Below, in pieces: positions 23,381 through 34,722 of a stretch of DNA of 64,000 nucleotides (position 1 is its first letter; every line of letters begins with the position of its first letter). Origin of the DNA: Isoetes taiwanensis (Eukaryota > Streptophyta > Lycopodiopsida > Isoetales > Isoetaceae); NCBI GenBank assembly GCA_021234155.1, contig JAJEKV010000062.1, positions 1,074,261 to 1,138,260 on the forward strand. The letters are read 5' to 3'. The position numbers and the translations under genes are program-made. A model generated the notes under the pieces. The model did no database searches. It was not told where the DNA came from and saw only the letters and a list, made by a program, of their open reading frames with translations.

Positions 23381-23980
23381 AATGACTAAAACGGATATGA
23401 TAATAATGTTTGTATCATCGCTGAGCCCATTACTATTAAGGTTTTTCCTCGAAAACCCTTCGGTGGCGGGGTTTTTAATCCCGATAGTAATCGGCGCCAC
23501 TAATGTAGTCCGTGCCGTCGCGACTCAAATCACCGACACCACTATTGGGCACCAAGACTATGCGTAACAATTGTAAAAAGGAAAGGGACTAAGTGTCCGG
23601 GTCGGTGAGGGCCTCCGACCCGACCACCGTGATAGAGCGGGTACAACCCACCTACCGGGTGTTCTATTTCCACATTCGAAGTTCTCGTGCGCCAAAAACT
23701 TAGGGTTCATAATCCCACCCACTACTAAAGGTGGGACAAATGGAATCCGCAATGTGTACAGAATCAAAGTTGTTGATAGCGAAGATCACCGCATCTTTGG
23801 GCCGGGCAAAAAGCGGGATGCTGGTAATAATAGAAAAAAGTCAGCCTTCAGAAAAGGCTACATCATAACAGCGTGATGTGCTAGTAGCACCCTTTTAGGG
23901 AGCTCGCCCATGCTACACAAGTCCAGGGGCCTTATGGCACAAGGGACATAAATGTATTCTATTCTATTCTATTCTATATC
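23380..23980 (+). mobile_element. LINE-related element end with (TATTC)n tail
   Basis: Starts with the LINE hairpin sequence on the plus strand ('ccattactattaagg' ... 'aacccttcggtggcggggtt' ... 'cccgatagtaatcgg', ~23428-23493), but the tail of about five TATTC units is ~460 bases later (23952-23977). The intervening 'ccgacccgaccaccgtgata', 'ggtgggac' and 'gtgatgtgctagtagcaccc' are not in the other copies. It is either a sub-family with a longer 3' UTR or a non-autonomous relative using the same tail. Confidence 0.6.
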
Positions 23981-24145
23981 TACACGTATTAGATGTGTGT
24001 TTTGTCATCCCATGGGCATGTTCATAGAGATTCATCCCAGCCGTCCAATCACGAAATGAAAGGCCAGGATAATGCCACCTCATTGAGGTGCATGGATGGC
24101 CATGATGGGCATGCATGGACATGCATAGGGGCATGCACCATATCC

Positions 24146-25961
24146 CAGAACCGTTGGATTGAAAGGGGAGAATAAATCCTAGCCCTTGATTTTTGTGAAG
24201 AAGGTGCAAGGAAGGTGCTAAAAAAATGAATTTGGTGCAGCAGATCTGAACCGTTAGATTAAAAGGTGAGCATAAATCCTAGCCATTAACTTTTTAATAT
24301 TAAATTGGTTTTTTTCTTTTAAAGGATGTGAGGTGGCACCCACATTAATAAAAAAAGTAATGAGGTGGCAAAGTATTTATGAATGGACTTTCTAGGAAGC
24401 TTCCTTCTGTTTAATCGCCTTCGAAGACATGTAGCTTGCAGTAGAGGGGGTCGGATGAAGGTGGGGCCCACGCTGTTGGATTCCTCTCGTCGAGATCTTT
24501 CCAATGAGTGGGCTTTGGCACTATTTTGTCGCAGTTGGAGCAAACATGATCGAATACTAAGAATCTTCTTGGAATCTTCGAGTTTCAAGGAATCTATAGT
24601 ATGTTGAGGGAATCTAGGGGAATCTTCATGGAATCTTGGAGAATCTAGAGGAACCTTGGAGTATTCTTTTGGAATCTAGACGAATCTTTAGAGAATCTTA
24701 GGGAGTCTCAAACAAATCTTTGGAAATCTAGGACAATCTAGAGGAATCTTCATGAAATCTTTAAGAATCTATGGGAATGTAGATGGAATCTTGGAGAATC
24801 TTGGGGAATCTTAATAAAATCTAGGGGAATCTCCGTAGGATCTTAGAATCTAGGGAAATCTTTGTAGAACTTTAAGGAATCTAAGAGAATCTTTGCGAAT
24901 CTAGGGGAATCTTCTTGAAATTTTTGAGAATCTAAGGGAATCTCGATGGAATCTTAGAGAATCTGAGAGAATCTTCATAGAATCTTGGGTAATCTAGGGG
25001 AATCTTTATAGAATCTTGGGGAACATAGAGGAATCATGGAATAATTTTTGGGACAGAACCGTTGGATTGAAAGGGGAGAATAAATCCTAGCCCTTGATTT
25101 TTGTGAAGAAGGTGCAAGGAAGGTGCTAAAAAAATGAATTTGGTGCAGCAGATCTGAACCGTTAGATTAAAAGGTGAGCATAAATCCTAGCCATTAACTT
25201 TTTAATATTAAATTGGTTTTTTTCTTTTAAAGGATGTGAGGTGGCACCCACATTAATAAAAAAAGTAATGAGGTGGCAAAGTATTTATGAATGGACTTTC
25301 TAGGAAGCTTCCTTCTGTTTAATCGCCTTTGAAGACATGTAGCTTGCAGTAGAGGGGGTCGGATGAAGGTGGGGCCCACGCTGTTGGATTCCTCTCGTCG
25401 AGATCTTTCCAATGAGTGGGCTTTGGCACTATTTTGTCGCAGTTGGAGCAAACATGATCGAATACTAAGAATCTTCTTGGAATCTTCGAGTTTCAAGGAA
25501 TCTATAGTATGTTGAGGGAATCTAGGGGAATCTTCATGGAATCTTGGAGAATCTAGAGGAACCTTGGAGTATTCTTTTGGAATCTAGGCGAATTTTTAGA
25601 GAATCTTAGGGAGTCTCAAACAAATCTTTGGAAATCTAGGACAATCTAGAGGAATCTTCATGAAATCTTTAAGAATCTATGGGAATGTAGATGGAATCTT
25701 GGAGAATCTTGGGGAATCTTAATAAAATCTAGGGGAATCTCCGTAGGATCTTAGAATCTAGGGAAATCTTTGCAGAACTTTAAGGAATCTAAGAGAATCT
25801 TTGTAAATCTAGGGGAATCTTCTTGAAATTTTTGAGAATCTAAGGGAATCTCGATGGAATCTTAGAGAATCTGAGAGAATCTTCATAGAATCTTGGGTAA
25901 TCTAGGGGAATCTTTATAGAATCTTGGGGAACCTAGAGGAATCATGGAGTAATTTTTGGGA
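24146..25961 (+). repeat. 908-bp tandem duplication carrying GAATCT satellite
   Basis: 24146-25053 and 25054-25961 are nearly identical and abut directly. Each copy has a unique-looking head ('accgttggattgaaagggga', 'ttaatcgcctt', 'gtagcttgcagtagaggggg', 'ttttgtcgcagttggagcaa') and then a ~500-bp run of degenerate GAATCT-containing units of about 15-30 bases. Only a handful of differences are visible between the copies, so the duplication is recent. The open frames over it are not genes. Confidence 0.9.
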
Positions 25962-26570
25962 ACCTAGGGAAATCTTCATAGGATCTTGGAGAATCTAGGG
26001 GAACCTTTATAGAATCTTAGAAAACCTAGGAGAATCTACATGGAATCTTGGAAAATCTAGAGGAATCTTGGGATAATCTTTGAAAATGTAGGGGAATCTC
26101 AAGATAATCTTAGGAAATTTAGGGGAATCTAAGGAAATGTTTATAAAATCTTTGAGAATCGAGAGGAATCTTGATAGAATCTTGATAGAATCTTGGAGAA
26201 TCTAGGGAAATCTTCATAAAATCTATGGAAATTAAGGAGAATCTACATAGAATATTGCAGAATCTAAAGGAACCTTTAGAAATGTAGGGGAATCTTCCTA
26301 GAATCTTAAGAATCTAAAGGAATCTCTGAGAATCTAAAGGAATCTTGATAGAATCTTAAGAATCTAAGAAAATCTTCATAGAATCTAAGGGAATATAGAA
26401 GAACTTTACATAGAATCTTGCAGAATCTAGAGGAATCTTAGGATAATCTTTAGAAATTTAGGAGAATTTTATAAGAATCTTGGAGAATCCTTAAGAATCC
26501 TTATCGAATCTTAGGGAGTCTATGGAAATCTTCATATAATCTTATAGAATCTTAGGGAATTCAAGACAGC
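25962..26570 (+). repeat. Degenerate GAATCT satellite
   Basis: Continuation of the satellite: repeated variants of 'gaatctaggggaatcttcat' and 'agaatcttggagaatctag' with substitutions and small indels. It decays into ordinary AT-rich sequence near 26570. No coding potential. Confidence 0.85.
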
Positions 26571-26683
26571 CTTAATGATATCTCACAATCCAAGTAAAAT
26601 TTTATACTACGTCATCTTTTGCAGGCCCTAAACTTAACAATTTCTTGTATATATCTTATAAATATAGAAACTCATGGGGGTAG

Positions 26684-29600
26684 TTACAAAATGGCACATT
26701 ATATATAAATTTTCGATCTTGGCCCTTGGATAAAAAGTTAGTGAGGTGGCAAATCCTTATCCCTTGAATTTTGAAGGGGGCATGCATGGGCATTCATGGG
26801 GGCATGCACCACATCCCCGGACCGTTAGATCGAAAGGGGAGGATAAATCCTGGCCCTTGATTTTTGTGAGGAAGGTGCGAGGAAGGTAGCCAAAAAATGA
26901 ATTTGGTATAGCAGATCTTAACCGTTAGATCAAAAGGTGAGTATAAATCCTAGCCATTAACTTTTTAATATTAAATTATTATTATTTTTTTTAAGGAGGT
27001 GAGGTGGCACTAATGAGGTGGCAAAACATTTATCAAATAGACTTTCTAGGAAGCTTCCTTTTGTTTAATCGCCTTGAAAGACACGTAGCTTGCAGTAGAG
27101 GGGTCCGACGAAGGTGGGACCCACGCCATTGGACTCCTCTCATCGAAAGCTTTCTAATGAGTGGTGCTTTGCAACTATTTTGTCGCAGCTGCAACCAACG
27201 TGATCGAACACTAAGAATCTTTTTGGAATCTTTGAGATTCAAGGAATCTATAGTAAGTCGAGGGAATCTAGGGGAATAGGATCGCAGGGAATCTAGAGGA
27301 ATATCATGAGAATCTTAGAGAATCTATGGGAATCCCAAGAGAGCATCTTTGAGAATGTAAGGGAATCTAAAGGAATCTTGATAAAATCTTTAAGAACCTA
27401 AAGGAATCTTGATGGAATCTTGGGGAAATCTTCATAGAATCTATGGGAACTATAGGAATCTGAAGAGAATCTATCGGAATCTCAAGCGCTTCTTTGGGAA
27501 TCCAGGGGAATCTTGATAAAATCTTTAAGAATCTAGAGGAATCTTACCAAATTGTATTGTTAAAGTGCAGGAACCTAGATTAATATTTGGGAAATTTACC
27601 AAAATAACCTTAATTATTGACTTAATTCCCAAAAAGCCCTTTATATTTTTGAAATTCTCAAAATGCCCTTAATTTTTAAGTATTTTCCCAAATAGCCCTT
27701 TGTATTTTAAAAATCATCAAAAACCACGTTTTCACAATAGATGGTCATTATTTACACAAGGAAATGTTTCTTACATATCACAGCAATTTGAAAAATAAAT
27801 TTTAGAACACCACATTAAGACAAAATATGCAATGGAAATATCAAATAGGATTTCTGCGACCGTGTTCATTATGGCCACCATTACCACAACATGTGCACTT
27901 AGAAGCATCCTTTTGTTTAATCGCCTTCAAAGGCACGTAGCTTGCAGTAGAGGGGTCGGACGAAGGTGGGACCCACGCCATTGGACTCCTCTCGTCGAGG
28001 AGCTTTCCAATGAGTGGTGCTTTGCAACTATTTTGTCGCAGCTGCAACCAACGTGATTGAACAATAAGAATCTTTTTGGAATCTTTGAGATTCAAGGAAT
28101 CTATAGTAAGTTGAGGGAATCTAGGAGAATCTTTATAGGATCGTAGGGAATCTAGAGGAATATCATGAGAATCTTAGAGAATCTATGGGAATCCCAAGAG
28201 AGCATCTTTGAGAATGTAAGGGAATGTAAGGGAATCTTGATAAAATCTTTAAGAACCTAGAGGAATCTTGATGGAATCTTGGGGAAATCTTCATAGAATC
28301 TATGGCAACTAGAGGAATCTGAAGAGAATCTATAGGAATCTCAAGCGCTTCTTTGGGAATCTAGGGGAATCTTGATAAAATCTTTAAGAACCTAGAGGAA
28401 TCTTGCCAAATTGTATTGTCAAAGTGCAAAGTGCAGGAACCTAGATTAATATTTGGGAAATTTACCAAAATAACATTAATTATTGATTTAATTCCCCAAA
28501 AGCCCTTCATATTTTTGAAATTCTCAAAATGCCCTTGATTTTTAAGTATTTTTCCAAATAGCCCTTTGTATTTTAAAAATCATCAAAAACCACGTTTTCA
28601 CAATAGATGGTCATTATTTACATTAGGAAATGTTTCTTACATATCACAACAATTTGGAAAATAAATTTTAAAACTCCACATTAAGACAAAATATGCAATG
28701 GAAATATCAAATAGGATTTCTGCGACCATGTTCATTATGACCACCATTACCACAACATGTGCACTTTGTATAACAAAATGGCACATTATATATAAATTTT
28801 CGATCTTCGCCCTTGGATAAAAAGTTAGTGAGGTGGCAAATCCTTATCCCTTGAATTTTGATGGGGGCATGCATGGGCATTCATGGGGGCATGCACCACA
28901 TCCCCGGACCGTTAGATCGAAAGGGGAGGATAAATCCTGGCCCTTGATTTTTGTGAGGAAGGTGCGAGGAAGGTAGCCAAAAAATGAATTTGGTGTAGCA
29001 GATCTTAACCGTTAGATCAAAAGGTGAGCATAAATCCTAGCCATTAATAAAAAGGCACTCTCATTAATAAAAAGGTAATGAGGTTGGCAAAACATTTATC
29101 AAATAGACTTTCTAGGAAGCTTCCTTTTGTTTAATCGCCTTCAAAGGCACGTAGCTTGCAGTAGGGGGGTCGGACGAAGGTGGGACCCACGCCATTGGAC
29201 TCCTCTCGTCGAGAGCTTTCCAATGAGTGGTGCTTTGCTACGATTTTGTCACAGCTGCAACCAACGTGATCGAACACTAAGAATCTTCTAGGAATCTTCG
29301 AGATTCAAGGAATCTATAGTAAGTTGAGGGAATCTAGGAGAATCTTTATAGGATCGCAGGGAATCTAGAGGAATATCATGAGAATCTTAAAGAATCTATA
29401 GGAATCCCAAGAGAGCATCTTTGAGAATGTAAGGGAATCTTGATAAAATCTTTAAGAACCTAGAGGAATCTTGATGGAATCTTGGGGAAATCTTCATAGA
29501 ATCTATGGGAACTATCGAATCTGAAGAGAACCTATAGGAATCTCAAGCGCTTCTTTGGGAATCTAGGGGAATCTTGATAAAATCTTTAAGAACCTAGAGG

Positions 29601-29943
29601 AATCTTACCAAATTGTATTGTCAAAGTGCAGGAACCTAGATTAATATTTGGGAAATTTACCAAAATAACCTTAATTATTGGCTTAATTCCCAAAAAGCCC
29701 TTCATATTTTTGAAATTCTCAAAATGTCCTTAATTTTTAAGTATTTTCCCAAATAGCCCTTTGTATTTTAAAAACCATCAAAAACCACGTTTTCACAATA
29801 GATGGTCATTATTTACACAAGGAAATGTTTCTTACATATCACAACAATTTGGAAAATAAATTTTAGAACACCACATTAAGACAAAATATGCAATGGAAAT
29901 ATCAAATAGGATTTTTGGGACCGTGTTCATTATGGCCACCATT
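26684..29943 (+). repeat. Array of larger satellite-bearing units (three copies)
   Basis: Units repeat the order: 'accgttagatc' head, 'ttaatcgcctt' and 'gtagcttgcagtag' segment, GAATCT satellite (27205-27545, 28068-28405, 29276-29605), then a ~350-bp block from 'accaaattgtattg' (about 27547, 28406 and 29606) through 'aaccacgttttcacaatag' to 'gaccgtgttcattatg'. The long head with 'atggcacattatatataaat' is at ~26690 and ~28775. Unit length varies (about 0.86 and 1.2 kb), so this is an irregular segmental array, more diverged than the 908-bp pair. Confidence 0.85.
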
Positions 29944-29949
29944 TGGCCT

Positions 29950-30170
29950 TAATACCGGCCCCAGGTATATTCGCCACGTCATCTTTTAATACCGGCCCCG
30001 GTATACAATAGTTTGACCGCGTCTTCCGTTTTCGCTCACGTAATCATTAATTTATACCGGCCCCGGTATATAATCTTTTATACCGACCCCGTCATATGCC
30101 ACGTTTTATACCGGCACCGTGTTCAGCTTAATACTGGCCCCCGTATTCAAAAATTACGGGGCCGATATTA
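29950..30170. repeat. Array of TATACCGGCCCCGGTATA palindromes
   Basis: At least five variants of an 18-bp palindrome: 29952-29970 (aataccggccccaggtatat), 29988-30005, 30053-30070 (TATACCGGCCCCGGTATA, best), 30079-30096, 30107-30121, plus 30130-30148 and an inverted half near 30154-30170. Arms TATACCGG/CCGGTATA surround a CC centre. The array lies 140-360 bases upstream of a TATA box and an intact small gene, so it may be a cluster of protein-binding sites in its promoter (inference). Confidence 0.8.
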
Positions 30171-30310
30171 AAAGGGCCAAAAGCGAGCCACTTCGGGGGC
30201 CTTTACACGCACCGCGCAAACTTGGATACCGCCAACGATTCTTCCAACAAAACTTGGCACCAATAGCTTCTTTGAGCTCAAGGTCGATCTGCTCCGTTTG
30301 CTCCTCCATT

Positions 30311-30318
30311 TATAAATG
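30311..30318 (+). promoter_or_regulatory. TATA box of the small amphipathic-protein gene
   Basis: 'TATAAATG' inside the palindrome ccatttataaatgg, about 190 bases upstream of the ATG at 30505. The usual ~30-base spacing would place transcription start near 30345, inside the hairpin at 30335-30405. Confidence 0.5.
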
Positions 30319-30334
30319 GCCCTCAAGACATACG

Positions 30335-30405
30335 TTTTATCCCATGCTGACATGTAAAGCTCGGGCCTACGTGACCTGAGCTTTACACGTCAGCAGGGGA
30401 TAAAA
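30335..30405 (+). repeat. 31-bp-arm hairpin in the presumed 5' leader
   Basis: 30335-30365 and 30375-30405 are inverted copies of each other (31 bases, three mismatches) separated by a 9-base loop (cctacgtga). Outer ends are TTTTATCCC and GGGATAAAA. If transcription starts at the nearby TATA box, much of this would be folded in the mRNA leader. Confidence 0.9.
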
Positions 30406-30504
30406 GCGGTGACTCACAATTTTCGCTCCTCTTTATGCTCTTCTTCTGCGAGAGCTATACTTCCGGAGATGTATCTTCCGACGATGAGAGGTGATGTCTG
30501 AACA

Positions 30505-31203
30505 ATGGCTTCCGGCACCAGGTTAGCTCTTGATTTTAGGTTAGTTAATTAGATTATTTTGGTTTCTGGCAATAGGTTAGTTCTTGATTTTAGGTTAGTT
30601 GATTAGGTTATTTTGGTTTCTGTTTGACGATTGCATATCTAAGGAAAGCCGAGCAAAAATCAGAGTATGATGCTTTCTGGTAGGCAGAGGGTGTCAAGAA
30701 GCTCGTCCTAGCCTTTTCTGATGTCATAGAACTTGCCTTCCGATGCTAGATTGTAGTTGCAAGTCCTTGCATCTTTCTGAAGTGGCAGAATGGAAAGGAA
30801 CATAACTCAGATGGTGCTTCAAATTGTGTACAGAGCTATTCCTTGTGTTGGCATGTATCTGGCCGCCCCTCATGTGGGTGAAAAAGGATTATTCCAGATT
30901 GGACAAGATATCAAAGAGGGGTTACAAAAAGCAGGAGCCAATATCAAAAGTGGTTTGGAAGAAGGATTAATTCAAGGTATTGAAAGGGCAGGAACCAACT
31001 TAAAAACTGGTCTAGAGGAGGGTTTGATTAAAGGGAGTAGCGCATTCGAATTATTTACTTTAAAAAACACATTGAAAAAAATAAGGTAAATTCTTTTTTC
31101 TTTTATCAGATCTTTGGTGTTTGATATAATTTTGTTGATTTTTTGTTTTTTTGTTTTTTTTTTTTATTCCAGGAAGTTTTTCAGAAAAAAGAGTAAGGGC
31201 TGA
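30505..31203 (+). CDS. Intact three-exon gene for a small amphipathic protein
   Basis: Exons 30505-30521, 30789-31085 and 31173-31203, with introns CAG|gttagc...gtggcag and ATAAG|gtaaat...tattccag. Both introns are phase 2 and the frame is kept, giving 113 residues and a TGA at 31201. The product starts M-A-S-G-T-R-M-E-R-N, has a short hydrophobic stretch (M-V-L-Q-I-V-Y-R-A-I), then two similar ~19-residue amphipathic repeats (K-A-G-A-N-I-K-S-G-L-E-E-G-L-I-Q-G / R-A-G-T-N-L-K-T-G-L-E-E-G-L-I-K-G), and a very basic tail (K-K-I-R-K-F-F-R-K-K-S-K-G). No family is recognised. The helical repeats and basic tail suggest membrane or nucleic-acid association (inference). It is one of very few undamaged spliced frames here. 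The palindrome array and hairpin lie just upstream. Confidence 0.6.
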
Positions 31204-31913
31204 TTCTGTATTTACATGGAGCTCGCAGAAATTGCAGTAAGGGTACATACCAGGAGTAATTTCTAGATAAATGAGCTTATGAATTTCTGCTCAATCATTG
31301 AATCAAACCTATGATCAGGCTAGACTGCATGTGGATCTTAAAAGACCTTTGTGTTTGCAAATCAAATGGCAAATAAATAAATAAATACTGTTTTCCTTTT
31401 TTATTGCTTCTTTTGTCTTATGTATGCTTAATCTAGAGCCAAAAACCTATAGAATGGAAGAAAAGAACAAACTGCGGTATTGCAAATCTGAACGAATTGT
31501 TATTGTTAGAAACATTTAAGAGCAAAATGTACCACAAACGTAGGACTATGATAGCACCACAAACGTAGGAAGAAGTTTGAAAAATTGTCATCACATAACC
31601 TTCACTGGCAGGCCAACTTCGAAAAGGAATCAGCACCTCACAATAACATCAACAACACTACAAAGTCCATCAGATGGTCTTGACTTTTCCAACGTTTGGA
31701 TTCAGTCCATTACCTTCTTTTTGGATATATGACACATGACAGACATATGACATATATAATAGACAGACATATGGCATATATAATAGATATATGACATATA
31801 TAACATATATATGACATGACATATATATGTCATATGACTCGATATTTATATGATATGTCATACATGCAATAGATATATGACATATGATATAGGTCATATA
31901 CAATAGATATGTG
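31204..31913. other. AT-rich spacer ending in an ATATG microsatellite
   Basis: No gene seen. 31728-31913 is a low-complexity tract of 'gacatatga', 'catatataatag' and 'atatgtcatat' units. The same kind of tract resumes at 35060, so the GC-rich element between seems inserted in one microsatellite. Confidence 0.6.
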
Positions 31914-31960
31914 ACACGGTGCTTCGATCGACTCCCGAAATTGACTCGAGCCGCCAGTTG

Positions 31961-32403
31961 GGTTCGCCTCGGCGAACTTCACAGTCCTCGCCAAGCGAAC
32001 CCGTCGCGTCGCCTAAGCGAACCCGCAATTAGCGTGGCGGTGGATGGGGGCCGTCAAGCACAAGTGGCACCTCTACGGGTCGCCCGGGCGAACCACGAAC
32101 CCGATCGATATGGCCGGGCTCTCGCCCAGAATGGCGGGGCATGCAAGGAAAGCGGGGCATTTTATTGCCTTCTTACCGGGTTCGCCCAGGCGAACCCTCT
32201 GGCACGTCAGGTCAGAATGGAAGGGCATGCCCTGTGGCACGTCAGGTCATAATGGGAGGCAGGCATTTATTGTCGTCCTGCCAGGTTCGCCCAGGCGAAC
32301 CCATTGGCGAACATTGGCAGGGCTGGCGGATTCTGGCGGATCCGGTTCTGCCGGTCGCGCGGGCCGTTACACCGCGTGACCGGAGGGTTCGCCCGGCGAA
32401 TCC
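31961..32403. repeat. GGTTCGCCNNGGCGAACC palindrome cluster
   Basis: Copies at 31961-31979, 32008-32024 (variant), 32077-32094 (GGGTCGCCCGGGCGAACC), 32178-32197 (GGGTTCGCCCAGGCGAACCC), 32284-32302 and 32385-32403 (one arm shortened). Related, more diverged forms are at 34829-34848 and half sites near 34913, 34955 and 34979. Probably sub-terminal binding sites of the element's own protein (inference). Confidence 0.85.
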
Positions 32404-32499
32404 TCCACTCCGCATTAACTTCGGCGGCCTTAATGAAGAAGCGGTCGGCGAGTACGCCTTCCTTCACCGCCTTCCTACTCCATTTTTCCTTGAGCGACC

Positions 32500-33278
32500 A
32501 TGTCTTACTTAGAGGCAGTCCCGCCAGTCGGCATGGATGAGTGTCTCCTGCCGTTTGGCCTGGAGAGCGGTGTTCTCCATCCTGGATGCATCGGTAGCAT
32601 CGTAGAATGGTACGCCAACTCGCACTGTCTTTACCCGTTAAGTCTGTTGAGTGTGCTTGTTTACCATATTTGTTTTGTTGTAGGGAATACCACGGCACTT
32701 GGTGCCTCGTAAGAAGGGTGACCCAGGTTGAAAGCGGTCGGGCCCCTACCGTTGCCCAGAGGTGGATTTGCACTGCACTTGGGTGTACTCACTTCGTCGA
32801 CAAGATATGCCGTGACCCTGGATTTCTGGGTTTGACACGTGATGGAGCTTGGGGCCACCATCAGAGCCACCACGCAGATCTTTGGTGGCCCATCGACGAC
32901 ATTCCAGACCCGCCACCTGACCGCAGAAAATTGAATTGCGCATGCAGTGGTGTCCGAAGCGTGAGAGGGCGGCTTTCGGCGTCGAAGATCCCCGCCAAAG
33001 CCGCACGAATGCCGGAGGCCGCCGCATTACGTGAGATGCGTGGAAACAAGGCACTACAAGAATGCGCTGCAGCGCGTCCTAACCCCCGAGGCGCCCCGAG
33101 GCTTTTCCGAAGGACCGGGACGCTATGTTGCATGAGGCCGCGACACAAAGATAAAGCGGGGCGTGAGAGGATGCAAACCTTTCATGAAGGTAGCATCGTA
33201 GTCGAGCTAGTGCCACAGTGGGGTTCTACGAAGATCGACCGCGATATGCTCTTCTCAATGATCGGGCCATTGCATTGA
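32500..33278 (+). CDS. Transposon gene exons 1-2 with a zinc-finger-like cluster
   Basis: Exon 1 32500-32609 (ATG in 'gaccATGtct', ending GTAGAATG|gtacgc) and exon 2 from 32684 (after 'tttgttgtag') join in phase 2 and stay open to TGA at 33276. Residues near the exon 2 start carry W-I-C-T-A-L-G-C-T-H-F-V-D-K-I-C-R-D, then G-A-W-G-H-H-Q-S-H-H. The C-x5-C ... H-x-H layout recalls the WRKY/GCM1-type zinc fold used as DNA-binding domain by many Mutator-like transposases (family knowledge; the assignment is tentative). A basic stretch follows. Downstream DNA to 34.2 kb has short frames in all phases and I could not find the catalytic domain. The palindromes 100-540 bases upstream may be its targets. 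Confidence 0.5.
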
Positions 33279-34199
33279 CAGGTTGGCGGGCCATTTGCCC
33301 ACGAGGCGTGAGCCGCTAGCCGAGCTCCTCGGGATACAAGAGTCTCACCTAGGGTATGGTGTGGGTCCATCTTCGCCACTAGTTTCGGGTCGGGGTCCAC
33401 ACTCCATCCGATCCCTCCTTCGCCGAGGAGAGTGCATTGCAGCCGACAGGGGATGAATTTGCAGCGCATGGTAGGAACACCGAAGTTCCAAATCGGGAGG
33501 GAGGTCGATTCGTGCTCCATTCATGGGACAGTCCGCCTCAAACGGCCGATCTCTATATGGCCACCCCTCCTTCCATAGGCCGCTTATAGGTGACAGTGGT
33601 CCCATTAGGGGCCGCCAGTCTTTGACGACATAGTGAGGATCGCAATGGTCGGCACAGGCATGGCACATACCTTGACCTCACCGCTTTACCCCCGATCGTA
33701 ATGTCGAGGGAGCCGAGGCATGGATGACGCATCGAAACCACGCGGTTTCTTCATGTACCACCATGGAGAGTTTGACAGGCACACCATCTAGAGCTACCTG
33801 GTGTGTGTACCCATTCGAGGATGGTCCCAGCCCCACAGAAGGTCAGCAGAGTTCCCCGAGCACTTGCAGATCCCGGCCAGGTTGCAGCTTCCGTCCCTCT
33901 TCTGGGAGGAGGTTAGGGTCTTCACCCACTTTTACGACCGGCCAGGATCACCGGCCACCTTGCTCGGGTCACAGCGGCAAGGCGGCGGATAGTGTAGCTA
34001 CTTGGATATGCGCGGAGGCGGCTTGCAGGGCCAAAGCATGCGACGTGCAGCTCATACCTGACCTCATCGAGGCTTGCACACCCGATGGACAGTGGGAGGA
34101 GGGACACATTCGAGTGCTGATGAGGTACATCTTGGGTTTACTTTGTATGCATCGTCGTTCCGCGACTAACCACCGGGCGCCTACAATGCGTCAGGCGCC

Positions 34200-34722
34200 T
34201 TGCGGCACATGTTGGGAGAAGCAGAGCGTCGTGAGTTGCTGATGATGGACCCCCGTGTCTATCACGACTACGTTCAGTCGGAGTCATACAACGTGCCTCC
34301 TGAGAAGTGCATGTCCCGCCTTCTTCCTGCTGAGCATCCTGACTGGGGTACACTCCGTCTGGTCCTATGGCCCATCGTCACAAAGTAAGCACGCACGTCA
34401 TTGCTTTAGTTTCAATTCTAAAGGTCATTTCTGCCTTGAACGTGCACATAGAAGAGCTGAAAATATTACATCTTTGGCGTGCAGTGGTCATTGGATGCTT
34501 GTTGCCCTCATACGAGACGCGGACCTGCGTACCAGCCTGGGCCTTAGAGATGACGATCATGCGAGTGGTGGTGCCGACAACACTACCACCCACCGTCTCG
34601 GTCTTTATCAACCTCCGGCGCTTAAGCTCGTGGAGTGTTTCTTGTGCCCTTGTGGTCTCCCACTTCATGCGCCCTTGTGCTCCATTGTGGCGATCTCACC
34701 TGCACTCTCTTGCCCTGGGTAG
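34200..34722 (+). CDS. Ulp1/C48-protease-like exons of the transposon
   Basis: One exon ends at 34384 (ACAAA|gtaagc) and the next starts at 34485 after 'ttggcgtgcag'; joining in phase 2 makes W-P-I-V-T-N-G-H-W-M-L-V-A-L. A hydrophobic 'hPh ... x-x-H-W-x-L-h-h-h' block is the histidine motif of Ulp1-like cysteine proteases, which remove SUMO/ubiquitin-like tags and are carried by several plant DNA transposons. The catalytic Asp and Cys are not evident; the frame ends at TAG 34720 with a cysteine-rich tail (C-F-L-C-P-C-G-L). The upstream frame is open to a TAA at 34167. Assignment rests on one motif. Confidence 0.4.

Noticed and set aside
23380-23980. A tRNA-derived SINE
   Set aside because: No convincing A and B box pair in the right spacing, and the hairpin and tail tie it to the LINE family.
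24319-28095. Several 60-95 codon frames within the satellite heads, repeated in each copy
   Set aside because: They follow repeat copies, change with each indel, have no known motif and lie in non-coding satellite units.
34045-34230. A further intron in the transposon gene (gatgag|gtacat to gcgtcag|gcg)
   Set aside because: The signals look fair but the reading phases do not match on joining.
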